Source of the DNA: Psettodes erumei
Taxonomy: Eukaryota > Chordata > Actinopteri > Pleuronectiformes > Psettodidae
NCBI GenBank assembly: GCA_016785225.1
Contig: JAFBJZ010000238.1
Location: 922,001-986,000 of the forward strand
DNA: 64,000 bases
Direction: 5' to 3'
Shown piece after piece: positions 13,922 to 24,010 of the stretch. A program made the translations under genes and the position numbers. A model generated the notes under the pieces. That model saw nothing but the letters and a program-made list of their open reading frames with translations. It was not told the DNA's origin and made no database searches. The stretch's first letter is position 1, and every line of letters starts with the position of its first letter.

Positions 13922-14402
13922 TGTGATGATCAGTACAGGAACCAGGCGCAAGACAGTGTGTGCTGGCAATGATCTTTGTTATCAACAGTCCACAATCCGC
14001 AAATCCAAAAATCAGTGTAACCAGTCCGTAAACAGGGTCAGAAAACCAGGGCAGCAAAACCAGAGGCGTAGTCAAACAGTCTGAGTCAAAAACCAGAGAA
14101 ACAGTGAACAAATCCAAGGGGCTAGGGCAAGAAACGGTGGTAAGGCAAAAACGTGTCTACGAAAACAGATCAGGCTTAGTGTACAGGGTTCTCGGCTCAG
14201 GCATGAAATGGTCACGATTCGACACCAGGGAAGTGTGAGGCAGGGTTTAAATACACTGGGGAGTGATGATCAAATGAGGCACAGGTACGGGGAATTAGTC
14301 GTGTGATTAACCAAAAAAGGGGAAAGAACACCAGGGGGAGCCCTAACAGATAACACCAGGAGAGGGCACAGACAGAAACCCGAAAGGACATGGATCATAA
14401 CA
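13922..14402 (-). repeat. 3' LTR of the gypsy element
   Basis: 481 bp from TGTGATGATC to ATCATAACA in plus-strand reading, so TG...CA in both directions. It is nearly collinear with the 5' LTR at 18,725-19,151, which has lost about 54 bp net near its end. Confidence 0.92.
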
Positions 14403-14404
14403 GT

Positions 14405-14414
14405 ACCCCCTCCC
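14405..14414 (-). promoter_or_regulatory. Polypurine tract
   Basis: On the minus strand the bases GGGAGGGGG lie immediately upstream of the 3' LTR, the expected priming site for plus-strand DNA synthesis in an LTR retrotransposon. They begin right after the pol stop codon. Confidence 0.75.
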
Positions 14415-14640
14415 TTAAGAAACGCCTCTCGGCGTTTTAACAGGTGGTTTGGGATGAGTCCTGTGGAAGTCCCTTATCATGTCCTTGTCCAGAATGAACC
14501 TAGCCGGTGTCCAGCTTCTCTCCTCGGGACCATAGCCCTCCCAGTCAATAAGGTACTGGAGGCCCCGGCCCCGACGACGACAGTCCAGGAGGCTGCGGAC
14601 CTTGTATGTCTCTCCATTCTCGATGATGCTGGGGGCGGGG
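14415..14640 (-). pseudogene. Chromodomain at the C-terminus of gypsy pol
   Basis: In a frame different from the long integrase frame, the minus strand encodes a chromodomain: ENGETYKVRSLLDCRRRG, then LQYLIDWEGYGPEERSWTPA and FILDKDMIRDFHRTHP, ending at a TAA at 14,415-14,417. The aromatic Y, the W of DWEGY and the W of ERSW mark the fold. In chromoviruses this module follows integrase and is thought to steer insertion toward marked chromatin. Frame is lost upstream at a G/C homopolymer (about 14,631-14,646). Confidence 0.88.
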
Positions 14641-16575
14641 GGGGGTCTCAGGGGCAGAACACAAGGGGTGAGTGACCACCGGTTTAATACGTGACACGTG
14701 GAATGTGGGGTGAATCTTACTCATGGTAGAGGGAAGCCGAAGACTGACTGCCGAGGGGCTGATAACCTTGATAATCATGAATGGACCAATGTAGCGTGGA
14801 GCCAACTTACGCATGCCCCCCTTCAGTGGGATGTCCTTGGCAGCCAGCCACACACGTTGCCCCACGAGATAAACTGGAGCCGGGGTACGCCTCCTGTCCG
14901 CCCTTTCCTTCATCCGAGCAGCCGCTTTCAACAGATTGGAACGTGTAATGCTCCAGGTCCTTCTGCATCTGCGGATGAAGGCCTCGGCAGACGGAACCCC
15001 CACCTCCTTCTCTTGACTCGGGAACAGAGGAGGTTGGTACCCCAGACAGCACTCGAAGGGGGATAACTTGGACGAGGCGGAGGTGTGACTGTTGATGGCG
15101 TACTCGGCCCATGGCAACTGCTGGCTCCAGGAAGCTGGGTTTCGGGCACACATGCACCTAAGGACAGTCTCGAGAGATTGGTTAGCCCGCTCGGTCTGGC
15201 CATTGGATTGGGGGTGAAAACCGGAGGATAAACTCACAGATGTGCCTAGGAGAGTGCAGAAGGCTTTCCAAAAGCTGGCGGAGAATTGGGGACCGCGGTC
15301 TGAGACGATGTCGGAGGGGATGCCATGTAATCTGACTACGTGTTGGATGAGTAGTGTGGCTGTTTCCTGGGCAGAAGGTAACTTGTTGAGGGGAACAAAG
15401 TGTACGGCCTTAGAGAACCGGTCAACGATGGTAAGAATGGTGGTGTGGTGGTTGGAAGTGGGTAACCCTGTTATGAAATCTAATGCTATGTGTGACCAGG
15501 GACGGCTGGGAGTGGTTAGTGGTTGCAGGAGACCTTGTGGCGGTTGGTGATTTACCTTAGCTTGGGCGCAGACCGAGCAGGCTGAGACGTAGTCTTGCAC
15601 GTCCCTTCTTAGTTCTGGCCACCAGAACTTGCGCAGGATGAAGTCATGGGTGCGACTTCTCCCCGGGTGGCAGGAGAGGTTGGAGGCGTGTCCCCACTCA
15701 AGGACCTGGGGTCGTGCACTGGCGGGTACGTAGAGGCACCCACTAGGGCATTCACTAGGTGCCGCGGACCCCTCCTGGGCACGCCTCACACAGTCCTCAA
15801 TCTCGAGGTCAACCGCATTAATGAAAATGTTGGACGGGAGGATAGTGTCAGGAGCTGGGTCCTTCCCCAGTGGATCAAACCTTCTGGATAGAGCATCCGG
15901 TTTGACATTCTTGGAGCCCGGGCGATATGCCAGATGGAATTCGAACCTGGAAAAGAACATAGCCCACCTGGCCTGGCGAGGGTTTAATCGCTTGGCCGTC
16001 CGTAAGTACTCCAGGTTCTTGTGGTCTGTCCACACCAGGAAAGGAACCCGGGCACCTTCCAGCCATTGCCTCCATTCGTCCAAGGCCAGTTTGACTGCCA
16101 ACAGCTCGCGATTGCCTATGTCATAGTTCTGTTCCGAAGGGGTTAGGCGATGGGAAAAGAACGCACAGGGGTGAACCTTTCCATCCTGTGATGACCTCTG
16201 GGACAGGACGGCCCCCACCCCAATGCTAGAAGCATCAACTTCCACAATGAACTGTGCCTCCGGGTCTGGGTGAATGAGGATAGGCGCAGTAGTAAATAGC
16301 TTTTTCATTCGCTGGAATGCAGTCTCGGCTTCCCTGCCCCAGGAAAACTTGGCCTTGGTGGAGGTCAGGGGGTGAGAGGAGCGGCAACTGTGCTGTAGTC
16401 TCTGATGAATCTTCGATAGAAGTTGGCAAAACCCAGAAAACGCTGCAACGACTTTTATACGGTCTTCTGGCCGGGGCCATTCGGTGACAGCCTCGACCTT
16501 GGAGGGATCCATTCCAATGCTCCCCGCTGAAATCCTGAACCCTAAAAAGGTGGTGCTGGTGCATGAAAATTGCAC
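14545..16575 (-). pseudogene. gypsy pol: RNase H and integrase
   Basis: A 676-codon open frame. Its N-terminal part finishes the reverse transcriptase thumb and RNase H (DASSIGVGAVLSQRS, then VWTDHKNLEYL and the tether LAYRPGSKNVKPDALSR). The integrase zinc region has HPGRSRTHDFILRKFWWPEL followed by CSVCAQAK. The core has the D,D,E triad in IALDFITGLP, IVSDRGPQFSASFW and HPQSNGQTERANQSLE. A GPF/Y-like C-terminal segment (YIGPFMIIKVI) follows. The frame then runs into a Pro/Gly-rich nonsense tail because of the homopolymer near 14,640, leaving the chromodomain out of frame. Confidence 0.93.
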
Positions 16576-17808
16576 TTCTCGGCCTTGACAAACAACCGAT
16601 TCTCCAACAATCGTTTAAGCACCTGCCGCACATGCTCTGTATGTTGTTCAGGGGAATGGGAGAAAATCAAAATGTCATCCAAGTAGACAAAAACAAACTT
16701 ATTAATCATGTCTCTTAATACGTCATTAACCATTCCCTGGAAGACTGCTGGGGCATTAGTTAGGCCAAAGGGCATAACCAGGTACTCCCAGTGACCTGTG
16801 GGAGTGTTAAAAGCCGTCTTCCATTCATCTCCCTCCCTTATGCGTATAAGGTGGTAGGCATTTCTTAAGTCCAACTTGGTGAAAATGGTGGCTCCCTGGA
16901 GAAGCTCGAAGGCAGTGGACATGAGCGGAAGGGGATAACGGTTCTTGATAGTGATGTCATTGAGGCTGCGGTAATCAATACAAGGACGAGGGGAACCGTC
17001 CTTCTTGTTAACGAAAAAACCCCCGCCCCAGCTGGCGACGAGGATGGGCGGATGATACCGGCAGCCAGAGACTCACGAAGGTATTTCTCCATCGCTTCAG
17101 TCTCGGGAGCGACAGGGAGAACAGCCTACCTCGAGGGGGGTGTCGCCCCGGCTTCAGATCAATGGGGCAGTCATATGGGCGGTGGGGTGGCAGACACGTG
17201 GCACGTGCCTTACTGAATACTTCCTTTAAGTCTAGATACTCAGGCGGAACCGCTTCCAGATTAGGAATTGGCTCCGTCTGAGCGACTGGAACCGGTGTGT
17301 GGGCTTGACGAAGACATGTCTGCGAGCAGGCGGGGCTCCAGCCCATGATTTCATGTCTCTCCCAGTCAATAACCGGATTATGGATGGTCATCCATGGGTG
17401 GCCGAGGATGACCGGTGAACGGGGGGAGTTAACGATCAGGAAACTGATGAGTTCCTGATGGTTACCGGAGACTAGCATTTTTAGGGGAGCCGTAGCATGG
17501 GTGATGCGGCCGATCCTCCGGCCGTCCAGAGAGACCGCCACTCGTGGTTTAGAGAGAACCACCCAGGGAATGCCCCAGCGCTTGGCCGCCTTTAAGTCCA
17601 GGAAGCTCTCTTCTGCTCCGGAGTCCACCAGTGCCCTAGTTCCCTTAGAGCCCCCATCCCACTCTAAGGTCACTGGTAGGCTGGTGCGCTTCCTCGAGGA
17701 GGATTCCAATGACATTGCGCCCACGTGCGCTCCTCTCCTCACTCGTGGGCGTTGCCTTTTACTGGGCACCTGAACTTGAAGTGTCCAACCCCCCCACAGT
17801 ATAGACAT
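16542..17808 (-). pseudogene. gypsy pol: protease and reverse transcriptase
   Basis: The frame at 17,008-17,808 carries an aspartic protease with the active-site motif ALVDSGAEESFLD and the flap/second strand region ILGHPWM, followed by the start of reverse transcriptase (PYDCPIDLKPG). A frame change near 17,100 moves the RT text to other frames: KYLRESLAAGIIRPSSSPAG, then at 16,542-16,922 KLDLRNAYHLIRIREGDEWK, VMPFGLTNAPAVFQ and the catalytic box FVYLDDILIFS. These are standard Ty3/gypsy RT blocks. At least two frameshifts separate the parts. Confidence 0.92.
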
Positions 17809-18708
17809 GCTTGTTCTCTGATCCGTCTATCTCTCTCCTCTTTAGAAAGACGTGCTCGATTTATCTGCATGGGTTCTGCCTCCGGGGCGGGTGTGTGGAG
17901 GTGTGGTGCCCCCAAAGGCAACCTTGGTCGAAGCAGGGGAGCAGGGGATAGCTGACGGTGTGGGCCCGGGCGGGCCGGGCGCCCGTGTTCCTCTAGGCGT
18001 GCACCGACACGGATAGCCAGTTCAATAACCCGATTCAGATCGTCAGGGAGGTCGCGGGTCAGTAACTCGTCCTTGATGCCTTCAGTGAGCCCATGGAGGA
18101 ATGCATCGTACAGGGCACGTTCTCCCCAGCCGCTGTCGGTGGCGAGCGTCTGGAACTCGATGGAGTAGTCCGAAACTGACCTGCGCCCCTGACGTAACTG
18201 AAGCAGCTCTCTTCCTGCCTCCTGGCCATGCTTGGACCGATCGAAGACTCTCTTCATCTCCTCAGCCAGCCGAGTAGAGTTCTGGACGCATGGTAAGTCC
18301 GCCTCCCAGGCCGCTGTAGCCCACTGTTTGGCCCTCCCGGTAAGCTGGGTGATGATGTAGGCGACCGGGATTGCTCGGTGAGGAAGGTGGCTGGTTGTAA
18401 GCTGAAAATGAGCTTACACTGGGTTAAGAAAGGCCGGCAGGACCGGGCTCACCATCGTATTTCTCTGGTGGTGGAAGACGTGGTTCATGTATCGTCGGGG
18501 GAGCGGTGGAGCTAGGAGCAGGGGGAGCAGATGGATGAAGAGTGGGGGTGAGCTGGTTGCCTCTGACGGTGGCAGCCAAGTCAGCCATGCTGTGGGTCAG
18601 CGTCTGCAGATGTTGCGAGAGGGCCCGGAGTTGTTGCTGTTGCGCCCCCAGCACGGCGTCCTGCCTATCCACTGCCGCTTGTAGCTGCGCACTGTCTGCT
18701 GGTTCCAT
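17739..18708 (-). pseudogene. gypsy gag
   Basis: The N-terminal part (18,424-18,708) begins MEPADSAQLQAAVDRQDAVL and is Gln/Leu-rich with coiled-coil character, then Pro-rich. A frameshift near 18,420 follows; the rest (17,739-18,257) holds the capsid end (ELLQLRQGRRSVSDYSIEFQ, then LATDSGWGERALYDAFLHGL) and one zinc knuckle CLYCGGVGHFKFRC of CX2CX4HX4C type, which binds RNA. The ATG lies only 16 nt inside the 5' LTR boundary. Confidence 0.9.
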
Positions 18709-18724
18709 GGTGGTCGAATCGTAC

Positions 18725-19151
18725 TGTGATGATCAGTACAGAAACCAGGCGCAAGACAGTGTGTGCTGGCAATGATCTTTGTTATCAACAGTCCAAAATC
18801 CGCAAATCCAAAAATCAGTGTAACCAGTCCGTAAACAGGGTCAGAAAACCAGGGCAGCAAAACCAGAGGCGTAGTCAAACAGTCCGAGTCAAAAACCAGA
18901 GAAACAGCGAACAAATCCAAGGGACTAGGGCAAGAAACGGTGGTCAGGCAAAAACGTGTCTACGAAAACAGATCAGGCTTAGCGTACAGGGTTCTCGGCT
19001 CAGGCATGAAATGGTCACGATTCGACACCAGGGAAGTGTGAGGCAGGGTTTAAATACACTGGGGAATGAGGCACAGGTGCGGGGAATTAGTCGTGTGATT
19101 GTGATTAACCTAACAGATAACAAAAGGGGAAACCCGAAAAAAATCATAACA
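18725..19151 (-). repeat. 5' LTR of the gypsy element
   Basis: 427 bp starting TGTGATGATCAGTACAGAAA and ending AAATCATAACA in plus-strand reading. Compared with the 3' LTR it lacks about 12 bp in the GAGTGATGATCAAATGAG region and is shortened and rearranged between the GTGTGATT motif and the terminal CATAACA. The imperfect identity argues that the insertion is not recent. Confidence 0.9.
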
Positions 19152-19156
19152 CCAAG
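19152..19156. repeat. Right CCAAG flanking the gypsy element
   Basis: Matches the pentamer at 13,917-13,921. The DNA beyond it is not the missing Tc1 continuation but an open frame of the retrovirus-like provirus. Confidence 0.65.
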
Positions 19157-20765
19157 GGTCACTATTTTTCAGAAGAAAAGCATCCGGGGAATAGACCGAG
19201 CCAGAGAGTGGTAGTTGCCAGAAGCCCTACAGAAGTTTCTGGCAGTAAAGTCATTGGCCAGTGGATTAAGTGGTTGACCACAGAGATGGGGAATAATGTT
19301 CTGGGGCAAATCATGATACTGGTAAGCCCGAAGCAGGATTATGACCCAATGTTGAAGTTGTTGGCATCGAAAGCAGTGGTTGAAATGATCCTTGTGGGGG
19401 CCAAGGTGAAGGCAAAACCCGCTCTCAAACAGCATCAGATGCTGCTGCTAGCCCTGCATCAGGCAGCCCAGAAGCATCAAGCACAGGACGAGGTTGCCAG
19501 CAAGGTGGGAGCACCTGTATCGACATACGATGGCAGCGATCCAGAAGACAGCGATGTTGGCGGCGATGAGGATGATGAGGAGACCAAGGAGCAACTCCAG
19601 GAGCAGATCAACCACACTGCAAGGAAGCTGGAGGAGTTGAATCTGCGACTGGGTCAGATGATGCCCCCGCTTGAGGAGAACGATCACCATGATGGCAACG
19701 GCGGTGAGGACCCAGCAGAGAGATCGAATATTCCGGGGGAAGATCATCAGCAGCGGAGAGACCCTGGGGCCATGAGACCTCCACAGGTTTACATCCCTGT
19801 AGCACCGAATTCATGGCCGCCTCCAGAGAGGAAGCCTAACCTGGCCAAGAATCTACAACCAGCTCCAAAGAAAGAGGAGCCTGTAAGCCCAAGAGAACAG
19901 CCAAGGAAGAAACAAGAAAAGACCAAACATCTGTCAACAGATTCTGACTATCTACCAGACCTGGAGCCTCTGCCACCAAAAGTCCTGAAGGTGACAATCT
20001 CGGGGGTGTACCGGTGTGTTGGAAAACCATGGGACATTGACTGGCATGCTCTGATAGATTACTCAAACCGGCAGTTGAAGATACACAACAGTGAGTTTAA
20101 AAAGACATTAAATAAGAAAGTTGGTATAGAGTATGAGATATTTGGAGCAGCAGAAAAGTAATTTACCCCAGAGAAGGGAGGAAGGCCGCGAAGAAGAAGC
20201 AGTGGCTATTAGTGGTGATGATACTGCTCATTTCACTATTCTCCATGTGATAGGAGCTGAGTACTGTCAAAGCACAGAGATTATATTATACACATGGAGA
20301 TTATAGAGAGAGGTCTGCTGAATGCTAATGCTCTGGGCTATAGGAGGGTTATTCTCCATGTAGATGCATTGAGATCCGTTGGTCTCAGCTGGGAAGAAGC
20401 AGACAATGCAGCCCTCTCAGCAGTGACATACTTTCAGAAGAGATATGGGGGGTATAGCAGCATTAAGGAATATGTGATCATGAACACAGAGAAGCAGAAG
20501 AGAGCCTGTCGGGAGCAAGTGTGGAGGAAAATACAATCCCCAGCTGATGAAGGACCTAAGAAACTGCTCACCAGCGATCGGACGCCAGTGAAGGGGGAAC
20601 AAGACCCAAGTAATCCCACAACTACGGTTACATCTGAAGAGAAGAAGTCTTTCAGTCACAGATTATATTCCTCCAGAAGAATACGCTAAACTAACCCCAG
20701 AGCAGAAGGACGCTCTCCGTGAGGCCAGAAAGTTACGCAAGGCCCCCGGAGAGCAGGAGAAATAA
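19157..20765 (+). pseudogene. Provirus gag region (5'-truncated, frameshifted)
   Basis: The frame at 19,208-20,161 is open upstream to the gypsy LTR junction, so its true start is lost (the codon at 19,208 is GTG). After a hydrophobic N-terminal part comes an acidic patch (PEDSDVGGDEDDEETKEQ) running into a coiled-coil-like heptad region, then a Pro-rich and Lys/Arg-rich linker. No CX2CX4HX4C zinc knuckle is present, as in foamy-virus-type Gag. From about 19,980 the frame enters a macro-like module, broken at about 20,133-20,161 and 20,294-20,303. A last frame change near 20,655 leads to the end (EEYAKLTPEQKDALREARK), stopping at TAA 20,763-20,765. Confidence 0.75.
19975..20500 (+). pseudogene. 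Macro-domain-like module within provirus gag
   Basis: Three segments in successive frames show the macro-domain block order. Segment 1 (to about 20,150): KVTISGVYRC, then DIDWHALIDYSNRQL, aligning with the strand and VDAIVNAAN block, then EFKKTLNKKVG where families have the helix after the Gly-rich loop. Segment 2 (about 20,180-20,300): EEEAVAISGDDTAHFTILHV, aligning with the EAV-T-G-...-VIH-VGP block. Segment 3 (20,294-20,490): GLLNANALGYRRVILHVDAL, then SVGLSWEEADNAALSAVTYF and SSIKEYVIM, aligning with the late sheet/helix part. The Gly-rich ligand loop and the catalytic Asn look degenerate, so ADP-ribose binding may be lost. This assignment is by eye. Confidence 0.6.
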
Positions 20766-23700
20766 TGGCACAAGGGGCGCGGGTTACTCTGGAGAATGTC
20801 TACCACAAAGGTGAGGACATCTGCACAGAAGTGGATGGGGAATCATATGTGGTGGATACCGGAGCAAGGGTGTCCATGACTCGCAGATGCCTCGAAACGA
20901 TGGGACACCTACACTGTCGGATGGCAGATGGACGGGTGAGAAGAATGCCATTTGGGGTGTGGAAAGGGTTGGTTTGGATAAAAGGACCATCAAATCTTGT
21001 TTCATACCGGGACTTGAACTTGTTGCAGAAACCACGGAGCCAGCGGGGTTCGTGGAGGAGACGGCTTGAACAGCTGAAGTGTCGGGTGATCCAGATTGGG
21101 GTCACTCCACCAGTAACAGCAGAGGAAATATGGTATAAACCTGTAGATATTCCAGCTGTAACAGACCAGAAGATTAAGGAAAGTGATTTTTCCCCTGAAG
21201 GAAAAGAAAGATTACGAGCAATACTTGCAAAAACAGACCCAGCTCGCTTCAAGAATGATTGTGGAGATTTTGGTGAGAAACATGTACATATTATAAAGGG
21301 AGGAGTACACCCACCGGTTCGACAATATCCATTGAATCCAGGGGCAGTGCAGGAAATGGATCTTATTGTTAATGAACTGAGTAAACTAAAAATCATCAGA
21401 GAGGAACAGAACCCCATAACTAACAGTCCAATTCAAGCAGTGAAAAAGCCAGAGTCGGCTGGAGGGGGTTGGAGGCCAGTGATTAATTTCAAGGCTTTGA
21501 ATCGTCGTACGGTGGCCAATAGAGCTAGCCTCATTAATCCACAAGGGGCTCTGAAAACGTTGCAAGTCAAAAAATACAAGTCCTGTATCGATTTGGCAAA
21601 TGGATTTTTCTCTATACGACTGGCACGGCAGTCTCAAGGGAAGACAGCGTTCACGCACAAAGGGAAAGCTTATGTGTGGCAGCGGTTACCGCAAGGATAT
21701 AAAAATTCACCAAACGTTTTCCAATCAGCGGTAATGGAGGTGCTCGACGGGTTGGATGTAACAGTCTATATAGACGATGTGTTCATCGCCGATGACACCG
21801 AGGAAGAACATCTGAACAAACTGCAGCAGGTGCTAGAAAGGGTCACCAAAGCTGGCTTGAAGATCAACCTTAAGAAGTGTCAACTGGGGCAATTCAAGGT
21901 AAATTACCTGGGATTCCAGGTGTCGACTGACTTGGGGTTATCGGATGGCTACCGAGAAAAGATAGATCAGATCACCCCACCAAAGTCAGAGAATGATTTA
22001 CAGAAGATATTGGGACTTTGTAATTATGTAAGAGATCATGTTCCCTATTATCAGAAGTATGCTCGACCCTTGTATGCCTGCTTAAAGAAAAAGGAGGGTG
22101 ACAAGGGGAAGATCGGCTTACCATGGCTATGGACAGCTGAAAATCAAGATGATCTCAAAAGACTGAAAAACGTGATCTAGGAAGCAGTACGACTCGAGCC
22201 GAGAAGCAGCGAAACGAAGTTGGTTGCAGAAATCAGTTGTGAAGATGATGATACCATAGTGAAGGTAACAAATGAAGGAGGTGGGATAGTAGCCTTGTGG
22301 AGCTATGTATTATCATCTGTGGAAAAGAAGTTTCCAGCTGAAGAAAAGGAATTATCAGTGTTGGCAAAGTATTGGAGGGCCCTGAAAGAACTGGCTCAAG
22401 GGCAACAAATCAAAGTCATCACGCAAAGTCAAGTGCATAAGTTCCTTAGGAAAGGTACTATCGAAGGGACTAAAGCAACAAATGCCAGATGGGGACGGTG
22501 GGAGGATATTCTGCTTGACCCTGACATGGAGATTGGTCCAGTTGAAATATCAAAGAAACCGGCAAAATTGCCTGAGACAAAAGATAAAGACTATGAATGG
22601 ACGGTCTATACAGACGGTTCCAAAAAAGGCCGTGACGATGTTGCCTATTGGGGATTTATTCTCAAGAACGGAGACAAAGAAATCCTTCGTCAAAAAGGGA
22701 GAACAACAGGCAGCGCACAGACTGGAGAAGTCACAGCAGTGCTGGAAGCATTGTTGGAACTTGAAAAAAGAAAAATACTACGGGCCCGGATAATAACGGA
22801 CAGTTTTTATTGTGCTCAAGCTTTGAAGGAGGATTTAGCCATTTGGGAAGAAAATGGCTTTGAGACAGCAAAGGGTAAGGGAGTGGCTCATCAAGACCTT
22901 TGGACTAAAATAGCCGAGTTGAGGCTAAACATGGACCTCGAAGTGGTGCATCAGCGAGCACATGTTCGAGAGGGAGCGCACTGGCGAGGAAATGATGAGG
23001 TGGATCGTTATGTGCAGCAAAGGAAAATAGTAGTTGTAGGTAGTGGAAAATGGGAAGAAACACCTAAAGGAAAGGTGGTCCCAGAAGATTCCGTGGGGAG
23101 TGTGGTGCAGGCAGTTCATGAGGAATTAGGCCATGTAGGCGTCATGCCCACACGGAGAGAATTGGAAAAGTTGCAACTCTGGATTCCAGAAAAATGGATT
23201 CGTAGGACTCTCAAAGACTGTAAAGTGTGTGGGCAATACAATGCAGGAAAGAGGGGACAGAGGGTGACGGGACTCACCATAAAAAGTACAATCCCATGGG
23301 GATCAGTATGCATGGATGTAGCTGGACCTATGGGAGTAACAGGGAAGAAAGGAGAAAAGTACCTGTTAGTTCTTGTGGACTCAATGTCGGGATATGTTGT
23401 AGTGAAACCGACAAGGAAAGCAAACGGCAGCAGTGTGGTAAGCATGCTTGAGCAAGCTTGCTGCCATCTGGGAGTGCCGAAAGAACTTCGTACGGACAAC
23501 GGCACACACTTTCGCAATGCTCAAGTGGATCGTTGGTGTCAGGAACAAGGGGTGATTAGAGTTTATTCTCCTCCGTACACACCACAGGCCAATGGAGTGG
23601 TGGAAAGAACCATTGGGCTTGTGAAGGGCTGGATTGGTAAGAACGCGAACACGAAAGACTGGAGTATCTCGATCCTGAAAATGGTGCAAGCTCTGAATGA

Positions 23701-23992
23701 CAGACAACGAGCTGACAGACCCTCCCCATCAGAGGAACTGAACAGACGGCCGTTTACGACACAGGAGGCGGGGCGGAGTCTGAACAATAAAGGGGAGGGA
23801 CCAGAGCTGAAAGTGCCATTGCAGGTGGGACAACGCGTCTGGGTAAGAGCTCGTGACCATCCAGCTAAAGGAGCAGTGAAGCCGAAGTACGAAGTTACAG
23901 ACATAGTAGTCAAGATTTTGGATAGTAATACAGTCCAACTGAAGAAGAAGGGAGTCCAGGGAGTGGAGCAACTTAAACCAATTCTAGATTAG
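20765..23992 (+). pseudogene. Provirus pol: protease, RT, RNase H, integrase
   Basis: One frame from an ATG that overlaps the gag TAA (TAATG at 20,763-20,767), interrupted only by TAG at 22,178-22,180. Domains in order: retropepsin-like protease with YVVDTGARVSM; RT with WRPVINFKALNRR, SCIDLANGFFSIRL, RLPQGYKNSP and TVYIDDVFIADD; an RT connection with LQKILGLCNYVRDHVP; RNase H with WTVYTDGSKKG, GEVTAVLEAL and RIITDSFYC; integrase with the HHCC zinc part (HEELGHVGVMPTRREL, CKVCGQYNAGK) and catalytic D,D,E in SVCMDVAGPMG, ELRTDNGTHFRN and TPQANGVVERTIG; then an SH3-like C-terminal region (VPLQVGQRVWVRARDHPAKG). The amber lies between RT and RNase H. All catalytic residues I looked for are present. 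Confidence 0.9.
22178..22180 (+). other. In-frame amber codon in provirus pol
   Basis: TAG follows the codons for RLKNVI and is followed in the same frame by EAVRLEPRSS and then the RNase H part. The position is inside what should be a continuous polyprotein, so it is most simply a nonsense mutation. Confidence 0.85.
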
Positions 23993-24010
23993 AAGCAACC
24001 GAGAATTAGA

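Larger units (their letters stand above)
13922..19151 (-). mobile_element. Ty3/gypsy chromovirus with two LTRs
   Basis: A full-length LTR retrotransposon of 5,230 bp read on the minus strand: 5' LTR at 18,725-19,151, gag, protease, reverse transcriptase, RNase H, integrase, chromodomain, polypurine tract and 3' LTR at 13,922-14,402. LTR ends are TG...CA and a CCAAG repeat lies on both sides. The gene order with integrase after RNase H is that of Ty3/gypsy, and the terminal chromodomain puts it among chromoviruses. Several frameshifts in gag and pol make this copy non-functional. It interrupts or abuts a Tc1 on the left and a retrovirus-like provirus on the right. Confidence 0.95.

Noticed and set aside
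14698..18684. Plus-strand open frames of 60-120 codons across 14.7-18.7 kb
   Set aside because: Mirror frames of the minus-strand gypsy gag/pol; low-complexity and without domains.
20800..23971. Minus-strand open frames of up to 205 codons in the provirus
   Set aside because: Opposite-strand shadows of pol, created by its biased purine-rich coding strand.
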